From: Rheum nobile
Taxonomy: Eukaryota > Streptophyta > Magnoliopsida > Caryophyllales > Polygonaceae
Length of the DNA stretch: 64,000 nt
Direction: 5' to 3'
Assembly: GCA_027886185.1 (NCBI GenBank)
Contig: WOAB01000188.1
Location: forward strand, 1,550,001 to 1,614,000
This document shows positions 9,736 to 19,797 of this stretch, piece by piece; positions within the stretch are counted from its first letter, which is position 1; each line of letters starts with the position of its first letter. A program made the translations under genes and the position numbers. Below the pieces are notes generated by a model. The model had not been told where the DNA came from and ran no database searches. It saw only the letters and a program-made list of their open reading frames with translations.

Positions 9736-12040
9736 CTGGAAGAAAAAAATCCCTCTTTCTTTTCTTTCTCCCTTTCATGAACCCTTCTCCCTGCCGCTGC
9801 TACTCCCCTCTGCTCTCCATTCACCCTCACCGTCCACCTCACACCACCGAGCCGGCTTCGAACCTGGCCCTACCGACCCGCCGTTGCTTCTACAGTGACC
9901 ATCCCACCGAACCACAGAACTGACCTCGCCCCCTTCACCCTCATCGGCGACCACCAACCCCGCCGCCAGCCCGCAAACCACCTCGCAAGCCCCCTCGCCA
10001 CCATCTTCCCGAACCAGTTCAGCATGATTTGATGGAAGGTAATGGTGTGAATGGTGCAATTTGTCTTGCTTTTGGCTTCAATCACCATGTTTTACCTGTT
10101 AATGACTTTGATTGAAATCATTTGGCAGCAATTCCATCCATTAAATTGGTTTATACGGCTTGTATGTTGATTAATTGATGGACTTGGGGTGTTGTGCTTT
10201 GATTAACAATCTAAAATTATGGGTTGATGCTGTTGTTTGCTCATGGAAGTGTGAATTCAGTTGATGAATTTTGAACTTGGTGTTGCATGTTGAACTGGTG
10301 TTAGTCCTGATTATTCATCATTTATATTTCAGGCACCAGTATATTTCTCTGTGTTGTGTTAGTCCGCTTGATTTTGCAAACATGAGATGGATGAAAGGAA
10401 TAATTCCTGTTAGCTGATGATGATTGGGTGTTTGCCTGTTTGGCTGATTTTTGCTCCTTAATGATCAATTCAATTATTTGTCTGAGCATGTAAATGTTAT
10501 GTCTGATCATTGCTGTTACGTATAGTCTTGTGTTTTGGGTGTTTTGTTTGTCTTGTGTTATATACAGTGCTACTGGAAGATGGAAGAGAGGATGTTGCTG
10601 AAATTCTTCTGCACTTGTATTCATTTTCGATAACCCCGGAGCATAGAGTGAAAATGCTTGATACCTGAATTCTTTGGTGAGTTTCTTTTTTTCTCTTTCT
10701 TTTATGTCTACATTGGGGACAATGTAGAATTTAAGCTTGGGGGAGAGATAATTCCATGTGTAGACTTCGTTTGCATTTTAGTGTTAGTATGCATTTTAGT
10801 GTAGTTTTTCATGTTTTTGTGTGTTTCTTTTTCAATTTTTCAATTTTTTTTCTTTTTTTCATGCATTGCATTGCATTCTGCATTTGGATGTTGGATTTGT
10901 TCCCATGTTTATTCATTTGCGGGTCCTTATAACGGTACTTAATTGTGAATCCTCTTAATATGCCTTGGTTGTTAATGTTGCAATTGCATTATGAGCATGA
11001 TATGATTGATCAAACTTTTGACAATGACTTGAGCATGTGGACTTTGATTAAGATGTGTTAGGACCGATACTCTAGACAAAATGTCCTAGTGAGCTTGTTA
11101 GCCTTTCTTGGACTACAATTGCATGAGTTCTCTTATTTTCTTGTGTGATCTCTCTTTGCTTGTTATCTCTAGAACTTGCTTCAATACCTCTTCGAGACTG
11201 CATATAGAACTAATGTGCATTACATTTTGATTGAGACATTATTTTCTTCATGAGCCTATATTATCATTGACCACCCTATTGTTATTTCCCTCTGCTTGAA
11301 GCCCTTTGAGCCTTAAAGCCTTTTTCTTTGAAAGCTCCACAAAAGCAATTCGAGCCTATTATATATCCTTCCCATCTAGGGGATTGAACTTTTGTTTGCT
11401 TAGTGTGGAAGTGGACTAAGCTTGGGGAGTTGCATCAATGATGGGTGATCATTAGTATTTGATTGTAAGATTTTGTACTATTCTGTTCGATAAATTTGCT
11501 TCCTTCTTCTTCATTCAAAAAAAAAATTGAAGAAGAAGAAAAGAAGCCCATAAAATAGAATGGTGAATCCTTAGTTTGGGTTGTAGTTGAGTTTATTGTA
11601 AAATTAGTTTATGCTTGGTGTTATTTTAGCGAAATACTTTTCCCTGGATTTAGCACCACATGGCCAAAATGTATCCATGCCTCATAAAATTACCTTGGTC
11701 CCATTACAATCCTATTTATATGTCTCATGATTGTGTTTTGCATTGTTCTAGTAGTGGAGATCTAGATATTGTTGCAAGCTTATGGTAGTTAGCATTCGAA
11801 GTAGAGAATTGAGCGAAACACATATCCTAAACACTTGAGTGTGAGTGACTTTATATTTATCTTGGTGAGGTCTATAGTAGAAGAACTAATTTCATCTTGT
11901 CATTGATTGAGAAGCATGCTAGGAAGGAAGTTGTCATTTGTTTGAACTTTCATGGTCATGCTCACTTGTCTTTTGGATTGAAACAACCTTTGCATATTTT
12001 GTGGACTCATTAGTTGTGTACTTGCTTGGGACAAGCAAAG
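9736..12040 (+). other. A2 long 3' untranslated region with repeated hairpin/purine modules
   Basis: About 2.3 kb without a supported gene. A C-rich, Ser/Pro-like stretch at 9780-10020 has open frames but no family motif. From about 10690 the region is homologous to the A6 3' region (33500-34820). It holds an internal module: inverted repeat CTACATTGgggaCAATGTAG (10708-10727) followed by TTAAGCTTGGGGGAG (10731-10745). A second, weaker module lies at 11399-11429. Confidence 0.65.
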
Positions 12041-12057
12041 TTTAAGCTTGGGGGATT
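12041..12057 (+). promoter_or_regulatory. A2 polypurine tract
   Basis: TTTAAGCTTGGGGGATT lies directly against the 3' LTR and primes plus-strand synthesis. It is preceded by the inverted repeat CTTGCTTGggaCAAGCAAAG (12021-12040), the third copy of the hairpin plus purine-tract module in this element. Confidence 0.8.
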
Positions 12058-13500
12058 TGATAACATTCATTTTATACATGTTTTTAGGAGTCTAGTTGCA
12101 TATTAGTTTAGATCATCTGCATGCATATTTTATATATTTTATAGTTAATTTCACATTATTTTGTATTCGGAGTCTACACTCGTACTTTTGTGATTTCAGG
12201 TATTTTAGGTGCAAATTTGGAGGCGATACGAGACTATTTTCAATGAGCAATTTACATATGGATTAGAAGTTGGGCCATGGCCCAAAATGAAGCAATGTCA
12301 CACCAGCTTGGAGCATGCGGACGGAGGCGAGAGGAATTGAGCTAAGTTGCTGATTTCTTCAACTGGGCCGGCCCACTAGAACAAGGTGGGCTGCGTGCAA
12401 TCTGGTGGAGGAGAGAAAAGATTGGTTTGACTTTTCAAAGGGGGGTTACGTAGCAAGAGGCAGCAGGGAGTTTTAGAGATTAGGGGGGTTTTCTTTTTGG
12501 GGGGATGATTATTTTTAGTTTTTGTTTGGTGGAATAGGGGAGCAGCCGTACGTACAGGGGGATATTTCAAGAAGGGATTTTTGTGCCTTCGTTTGATTGA
12601 AGACGGTGTTTATTGTTCTAGCTTGGATCAATTTGGATTATTTTCATCATTGAGATTAAGTTTCCTTCTCTCCTTGTTTGTTTCTTAATTCATATATGTT
12701 GATGGCTAGTTTAAATGTTTTGATTATATCTTCGATCATGCTTGGCTAAATTCCTAGTTCTAGGGTTATGGTGATCCCGACGATGCATATGTAATTAGAA
12801 TTATTTCTTTACCTGAGTTGAAATAATATTTGATTCGATCCTAGATGCTTTATGCCCATTTTAGCTTATGCGAATTGGATCTTATTAGGGTTTGAGACCG
12901 AGAGGTGAAAATGCTAGTAAGTAATCAGGTAGAGTTTGAGACCGAGAGGTGATAATTTCTACTAGATCCATAGGAATCGAACCTTAGTGTTATTTGTGCG
13001 ATAGCAACTTAATTACTCTTGAGGATACTAAGTCGTCATATATGTTCTAGGTTTGAGTTGATTTAGCTGAGCGCGAGAGCGGATGCTATCTCAATTTATC
13101 TCTAGACTCTAAGTGCGTTAATGGGTTTGAATGAGATTAGCTCTGCGCGAGAGTGATTGTTAGTTTAGTTCAGACACATCTATTATCGTCTGAGAGGAGT
13201 TAGTAGATTACCTTAGATGACTTACCTTCAAATAATTTGGACTAGATTCAGGCAGATTATGATTTTATTTACTGTTGCATCGTTGCGGTGATCCTTAACC
13301 TTAGACACATTTATCCCATTGATTTTATCTTGTTTTATTTGCTTTTATTAGTTAGCTTAATTATAGATTTCATCAATTCCCATTTTCTTGGCCTAGTTCA
13401 TTGATAGTGTTTCGATTAATATTACATTGGTCTCTGTGGGATCGACACTTGACTACTATAACTGATCCCGTATACTTGCGGGTAGGTTTTAGCCACATCA
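12058..13500 (+). repeat. A2 3' LTR, 1443 bp
   Basis: Same length as the 5' LTR and about 99% identical by eye. It ends CCACATCA at 13500 and is followed by the TTTAT target duplication. Confidence 0.92.
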
Positions 13501-13505
13501 TTTAT

Positions 13506-13626
13506 TTCTTTGTTTCCTATCATTTGCTAACTTGTTCTTGGTGTTCTTGTTGTCTCTTTTCTATCTCCACCTTCAATCGAGTCCTTGGCGTCTAGATCGG
13601 GCCACTCGCGGCTAATCCCCGCATCA
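13506..13626 (+). repeat. F1a 5' LTR, last segment
   Basis: Resumes the F1a LTR after A2 and matches 22606-22726, apart from a 9-bp TTGTTCTTG unit present only in the 3' LTR. It ends CCCCGCATCA immediately before the PBS spacer. Confidence 0.9.
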
Positions 13627-13629
13627 AAT

Positions 13630-13641
13630 TGGTATTAGAGC
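13630..13641 (+). promoter_or_regulatory. F1a primer binding site with one mismatch
   Basis: TGGTATTAGAGC, the initiator tRNA-Met complement with one C-to-T change relative to F1b (TGGTATCAGAGC). It lies three bases after the LTR. The change probably reflects C-to-T decay after insertion. Confidence 0.88.
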
Positions 13642-14246
13642 TCGTTGACGCCGAGCCACCACCACTCAACCGAGCCACCACCTTTGGTTAGCTCTGTTTG
13701 AGTCTTTCTTGCCATTTTTCTTCTTTGTGTTCTTCTTTGTGTTCTTCATTTTCTTCCTTGTGTTCTTCATGTTCTTCAAGTTCTTCATGTTCTTCATGCT
13801 TTGTTGTGTTTGGTTTGTTGTTGCTTATGCTTGTGTCTTGTGAATTTGTGGCCACCTCTTTGTTGCCACCAACAAACCACCACTACCACCACCCTTCAAC
13901 CACCACTCAACCACCACCAAACCCCCTCCAAAGCCACCGAAATTTCAGCCTCCAAAGACCATCATTTCAGCCCCCAAAAACCCTCACCAACTCCCTTACT
14001 TTATCCCTAAAAATCAGCTTGTACCATACCCCAAAATCCCACCTACCCTTGTACTATCCTAGGTACTATTAGTCCTATCATCTAAGTGGCTTTGAAAGTC
14101 AAAAGAAAGTGAAGACCAACACTATTTGTATCATCTATTTATGGTAGTGCACGTGTGACATCAAGGAAAGAAGCAAGAAAATTTGTGATTTGCTCCATAT
14201 CATCTTTTTGCTTCAAAAGTCAAATAGGAAGCAAGTCATATTATAT
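13642..14246 (+). other. F1a leader, first part
   Basis: Homologous in layout to the F1b leader (54355 onward): a TTCTTC-rich stretch, then a CCACCACC-rich stretch. It has open frames of low complexity but no recognisable domain. It is interrupted at 14247 after TATTATAT by the AT-rich inverted-repeat element. Confidence 0.65.
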
Positions 14247-14292
14247 CGGAAGAATTCTGTACACTATAATTTTTTTCTGGGTACACTACAGT

Positions 14293-14614
14293 TTGAAACG
14301 CAGAAATCTTGCTTAAGCAAGATTTCTGTGTTTCAAGGCAAATTGTACCCAAAAAAGGCATTTCTGAATAAATTTGAAACGCAGGTATTTTGCTTAAGCA
14401 AAATACCTGCGTTTCAAATTTAAAAAAAAAAAAAACGGAAACGCAGGATCACTGCTTAAGCAGTGATCCTGCGTTTCAACCAATTTTTTTTTTTAAAAAA
14501 AAGCTGAAACGCATGAATCCTGCTTAAGAAGGATTCCTGCGTTTCAACCAATTTTTTTTTTTTAAAAAAAACTGAAACACAGGAATCCTGCTTAAGCAGG
14601 ATTCCTGCGTTTCA
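14293..14614. repeat. Left cluster of five GCTTAAGC-centred perfect or near-perfect hairpins
   Basis: Inverted repeats of 40-50 bases at 14293-14336, 14371-14420, 14438-14477, 14505-14546 and 14573-14614. Each has outer arms GAAACGCAG/CTGCGTTTC and centre GCTTAAGC; the arm interiors vary while pairing is mostly kept. They are separated by A/T runs. The paired changes are seen in the sequence; their function is unknown. Confidence 0.85.
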
Positions 14615-14849
14615 CTAAAAACAAATTCCTTAAAATTGTACCTTTTTTTCCATAATCATGTAGATAATTTCAATACGAGTCCGTACATATAAAATTCGTC
14701 CAAAACGGACATCGTTTGCCCCTCCAAAAGCTCAAAAAACTAAGTCTTCCTACCCTTTTTTGTACAATTTGATGTCCAGTATATAGGGCACTGTAGTGGA
14801 TTTTTTGGTATTTTCGACATTTTTCTACTATAATTTTGTATAAGATTTT

Positions 14850-17554
14850 AATACGAGTATATAACTATACGTTAGAACCATAATATATACTTATAGTATA
14901 TAACTATACAATATAACAATAGTAAATAACTATACGATATAACAATAGCATATAGCTATAGTATATAACAATACGATATAACTGTAGTATGAAACTATAT
15001 GATATAACCATAGAATATAACTATTCGTTAGAACCATAATATATAATTATAATATATAACCATAGTATATAACTATACGATATAAATTTGTATATAACCA
15101 TAGAACGTTAGAACCATAATATATAATTATAGTATATAATTATACGATATAACCATGGTATATAACTATAGTATATAAATGAACGATATAGCAATAGTAT
15201 ATAAATAACAATACAATATAACCATAGTATATAGTTATATATTATGATTATATCCTATAGTTATATATTGTTGTTATATCTTATAGTTATATCAAATTTG
15301 GTTATATCGTATCGTTATATCCTATAATTATATATATTGGTTATATCTAATAGTTATATCCTTAAGTTATAGACTATGGTTATATCATATAGTTATATAC
15401 TATGGTTATATCTTATAGGTATATCCAATTTGGTTATAGCTATAGTATATAACTATACGATATAACCATGGTATATAAATGAACGATATAGCAATAGTAT
15501 ATATATATAACTATACGATATAACCATAGTATACAGTTATATATTATGATTATATCTTATAGTTATATCCAATTTGGTTATATCCTATAGTTATATACTG
15601 TGATTATATCGTATAGTTATATCCAAATTGGTTATATCGTATCGTTATATCCTATAATTATATATATTGGTTATATCTTATAGTTATATCCAATTTGATT
15701 ATATCATATTGTTATATAATATAATTATATATTATGATTATATCTTATAGTTATATCCAATTTTGTTATATCTTATGGTTATATCCTATAGTTATATACT
15801 GTGATTATATCTTATAATTATATCCAATTTGGTTATATCGTATCTTTATATCCTATAATTATATATATTGATTATATTTTATAGTTATATCCTTCAGTTG
15901 TATACTATGGTTATATCTTATAGGTATATCCAATTTGGTTATAGCTATAATATATCACTATACAATATAACTATGGTATATAACTATAGTATATAAATGA
16001 ATGATATAGTAATAGTATATATATAACTATATCATATAACCATAGTATATAGTTATATATTATGATTATATCTTATAGTTATATCCAATTTGGTTATATC
16101 TTATGGTTATATCCTATAGTTATATACTGTGGTTATATCTTATAGTTATATCAAATTTGGTTATATCGTATCGTTATATCCTATAATTATATATATTGGT
16201 TATATCTTATAGTTATATCCTTAAGTTATATACTATGGTTATATCATATAGTTATATACTATGGTTATATCTTATAGGTATATCCAATTTGGTTATAGCT
16301 ATAGTATATAACTATACGATATAACCATGGTATATAAATGAACGATATAGCAATAGTATATATATATAACTATACGATATAACAATAGTATACAGTTATA
16401 TATTATGATTATATCTTATAGTTATATCCAATTTGGTTATATCTTATGGTTATATCCTATAGTTATATATTGTGGTTATATCGTATAGTTATATCCAAAT
16501 TGGTTATATCGTATCGTTATATCCTATAATTATATATATTGGTTATATCTTATAGTTATATCCAATTTGATTATATCATATTGTTATATAATATAATTAT
16601 ATATTATGATTATATCTTATAGTTATATCCAATTTTGTTATATCTTATGGTTATATCATATAGTTATATACTGTGATTATATCTTATAGTTATATCCAAT
16701 TTGGTTATATCGTATCTTTATATCCTATAATTATATATATTGATTATATTTTATAGTTATATCCTTCAGTTGTATACTATGGTTATATCTTATAGGTATA
16801 TCTAATTTGGTTATAGCTATAATATATCACTATACAATATAACTATGGTATATAACTATAGTATATAAATGAACGATATAGTAATGGTATATATATAACT
16901 ATATCATATGACCATAGTATATAGTTATATATTATGATTATATCTTATAGTTATATCCAATTTGGTTATATCTTATGGTTATATCCTATAGTTATATACT
17001 GTGGTTATATCTTATGGTTTATCCAATTTGGTTATATCGTATCGTTATATCCTATAATTATATATATTGATTATATCATATAGTTTTATCCAATTTGATT
17101 ATATCATATCGTTATATCATATAATTATATATTATGATTATATCTTATAGTTATATCCAATTTGGTTATATCTTATGGTTATATCATTTAGTTAGATACT
17201 ATGATTATATCTTATAGTTATATACTATGGTTATATATTATAGTTATATCCTTTAGTTATATATTATGGTTATATCCTATAGTTATATACTATGGTTATA
17301 TCTTATAGTTACATCCACAATATATAACGAGAGGATATAACCAAATTGGATATAACTATAAGATATAATCATAATATATAACTATATAATATAGATATAT
17401 CGTATAGTTATATATATATACTATTGCTATGTCGTTCATTTATATAATATAGTTATATACCATTGTTATATCGTATAGTTATATACTATAGCTATGACCA
17501 AATTGGATATACCTAAAAGATATAACTATAGTATATAACTATAGGATATAACCA
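14850..17554. repeat. AT-rich tandem array, first block
   Basis: Degenerate units of about 20-30 bases built on TATAACTATA and GGTTATATC. The orientation flips near 15235: TATAACTATACGATATAACC to the left, the reverse complement to the right. A higher-order repeat of about 860-870 bp is visible: the marker GGTTATAGCTATAGTATA recurs at 15432 and 16291, and GGTTATAGCTATAATATA at 15937 and 16809. There is no coding content. Confidence 0.82.
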
Positions 17555-17556
17555 TA

Positions 17557-17819
17557 GAGTGCGGTTCCGGTGCGGAGCACTCTTCCCGTGCGGACGTGCG
17601 GACATGCACTATAGGGCCTTATTTGTGCACTTTTGGGCCTTATTTGTGCACTTTTGCAAAAAAATTGAAAAATGCTTGGAAAAAAATTTGAAAAAGAAAA
17701 CAAAAAATTTTTTTTTTGAAAAAGTGCACAAATAAGACGTTAAAGTGCACAAATAAGACCCAAAAGTGCATGCTCCGCACGTCCGCACGGGAAGAGTGCT
17801 CCGCATATGATCCAAACTC
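17557..17819. mobile_element. 263-bp MITE inside the AT-rich array, TA target duplication
   Basis: A GC-richer island in otherwise A/T repeat DNA. The arms pair as GAGTGCGG..TGCGGAGCACTCTTCCCG on the left and the complement on the right, and TTATTTGTGCACTTT repeats occur inside both arms. TA dinucleotides flank it (17555-17556, 17820-17821). It encodes nothing. Small size, inverted arms and TA duplication suggest a Tc1/mariner-type MITE, but the tips do not match a family I recognise. Confidence 0.65.
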
Positions 17820-17821
17820 TA

Positions 17822-18560
17822 TAACCATAATATATAACTAAAGTATATAACTATAGGATATAACCATAAGATATAACCAAATTGGATATAACTATAAGAT
17901 ATAATCATAGTATATAACTATAGGATATAACCATAAAATATAACCAAATTGGATATACATATAAGATATAACCATAGTATATAACTATAGGATATAACCA
18001 TAGTATATAACTAAAGGTTATGACTATAAGATATAACGAACGATATAACCAAATTTGATATAATTATAAGATATAACCACAGTATATAACTATAGGATAT
18101 AACCATAAGATATAACCAAATTGGATATAACTATAAGATATAATCATAATATATAACTGTATACTATGGTTTTATCGTATAGTTATATATATATATTATT
18201 GCTATATCGTTCATTTATATACCATGGTTATATCGTATAGTTATATACTATAACTATATATTATGGTTATAACGTACTATGGTTATATAAAATTTTATAT
18301 CATATAGTTATATACTGTAGTTATATACCTATTGTTATATCGTATAGTTATATACTATAATTATATATTATGGTTCTAACGAATAGTTCAATACTATGGT
18401 TATATCGTATAGTTTCATAATATAGTTATATACTATTGTTATATCATATTGTTATATAATATAGCTATATGCTATTGTTATATCGTATGGTTATTTACTA
18501 TTATTATATTATATAGTTATATATTATAATTATAAATTATGGTTATAACGTATAATTATA
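17822..18560. repeat. AT-rich tandem array, second block
   Basis: Continuation of the TATAACTATA array beyond the MITE, again with an orientation switch near 18150. It ends where the unique right arm begins (about 18565). Confidence 0.8.
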
Positions 18561-18805
18561 TACTCGTATTAAAATCTTATACAAAATTATAGTAGAAAAA
18601 TGCCAAAAATACCAAAAATTTCTACTACAATGTCCTATATGCTGGGCACCAAATTGTTAAAAACAATGGGTAAAGATTTCATTTTTTTGGGATTTTGGAA
18701 GGGCAAACGATGTCCGTTTTGGACGAATTTTATATGTACGGACTCGTATTGAAATTCTCTACATGATTATGGGGAAAATGTATTTTTGAAGAATTTTTTT
18801 TTTTA

Positions 18806-19097
18806 GTGAAACGCAAGTTTCTTGCTTAAGCAAGGATCCTGCTTAAGCAAAGATCCTGCTTAAGCAAAGATCCTGCTTTTCTTTGTACTAAGACAACTTT
18901 TTTTTTTGTAAAAGTGAAACGCAAAATCTTTGCTTAAGCAAAGATTTTGCGTTTCACTTTTTTAATTTTTTTTTTTGAAACGCAGGTATTTTGCTTAAGC
19001 AAAATACCTGCGTTTCATCCTAGTATAAAAACGTAATTCTGAGTATAATTTACCCTGAAACGCAAAAATGTTGCTTAAGCAATATTTTTGCGTTTCA
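18806..19097. repeat. Right cluster of GCTTAAGC-centred hairpins
   Basis: Hairpins at 18911-18960, 18976-19017 and 19055-19097 share the GAAACGCA arm and GCTTAAGC centre with the left cluster. At 18806-18878 the hairpin has expanded into a short tandem of GCTTAAGCAAAGATCCT units. The stem interior GGTATTTT of 18976-19017 is identical to that of the left hairpin at 14371-14420. Confidence 0.83.
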
Positions 19098-19152
19098 AAA
19101 TGTAGTGTACGAAGAAAAAAATTGTAGTGTACATAGAAATTGCCTATTATAT

Positions 19153-19797
19153 TTCTATTGTACTAGTTTAGTTGTGCACGTTTTTCCATCAAAAAAAATA
19201 GAATATCAGAAAAACAAAAGAAAAGAAAAACAAAAGCCAAAAAAAAAAAAAAAAAAAAGAGAAGGCTTGTTCTTGTTTTAGTTCTTGTTCATGCTTGAAG
19301 ACATTGTTATTCTTGATATTGTGTTGCTATCATCAAGTGATCTAAGCTCCATTGCAAGTGATTTGATCATCCGAAGTTTGCCTTGAACCTCAAAGCTTGA
19401 TTGCCTTCCCATCTCACCATCCAATTTAATCCTTTGGCAACTTGTTTATGAGTTCATGAGCATTGGTAAAAACAAGCTAGGTGTGACATTGCATTGTTGA
19501 ATTTCCTAAACACAATTCCTTGTGGAGTCTTTGTTGTGTCTTCCTTCTTGTTGTCTTGTTGTGTGTGTCTTCTTGAGCCTATCATTTTAAGTCCAAGAGC
19601 TTGTCTTTATTGGTTAAGTGTTGTCTAAGTTCACCAAGTCTTAATTGAAGATTTTGTCTCTCTCAAGGCAACTCTACACTCCATAAGCTTGCATCGACAT
19701 CAACAAGAGAGTGAGTGATCAAACACACGAGTGCAAACACTTGTGAGGATTGTTTTGATTTCACTAACCCTAACATGTTTCTTGGAGTTTGTTGATT
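19153..19797 (+). other. F1a leader, second part
   Basis: Continues the F1a leader after the nested element up to the ORF start. It aligns with 54990-55612 of F1b, for example GCATCGACATCAACAAGAG. No gene is seen. An A-rich run occurs at 19232-19258. Confidence 0.65.

Larger units (their letters stand above)
6803..13500 (+). mobile_element. Element A2: complete Athila-like LTR retrotransposon, 6.7 kb, coding-deficient
   Basis: Two 1443-bp LTRs (TGATAACATT..CCACATCA), TSD TTTAT at 6798-6802 and 13501-13505, tRNA-Asp PBS, and a terminal PPT at 12041-12057. It keeps only a short zinc-knuckle ORF and an ORF ending in an integrase tail; RT, RNase H and the integrase core are absent. About 14 differences between the LTRs by eye (about 1%) make it younger than its host F1a, as the nesting requires. 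The Athila-like assignment rests on the tRNA-Asp PBS, the AAGCTTGGGGG tract and the tail motif. Confidence 0.92.
14247..19144. mobile_element. 4.9-kb AT-rich element with long imperfect inverted ends (MULE/foldback-like)
   Basis: The left (14250-14870) and right (18565-19141) arms are inverted copies: both carry GTACACTA(T/C)AATTTTTTTC near the tip, GAAACGCA..GCTTAAGC..TGCGTTTC hairpins, and a unique block around CGTTTGCCCCTCCAAAAG or its complement. An 8-bp direct repeat TATTATAT flanks it (14239-14246, 19145-19152). The core is a tandem array of TATAACTATA-type units. No transposase is encoded. Long arms and an 8-9 bp duplication suit a Mutator-like foldback element; the class and the exact tips are inferred. 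Confidence 0.65.

Noticed and set aside
9669..10088. Open frames on both strands in the A2 3' region (Pro/Ser-rich or Gly/Trp-rich)
   Set aside because: C-rich low-complexity sequence after the ACTCGG cluster; no start context, domain or homologue in A6.
13698..14072. 124-codon plus-strand open frame in the F1a leader (similar ones at 54298-54818)
   Set aside because: Ser/Cys- and Pro-rich translation of TTCTTC and CCACCA runs in the leader; it is not conserved in length or frame between F1a and F1b.
14293..14614. Regularly spaced similar repeats suggesting a CRISPR array
   Set aside because: The repeats are self-complementary hairpins with variable stems, separated by A/T runs rather than unique spacers of constant length, in a plant locus with no cas genes.
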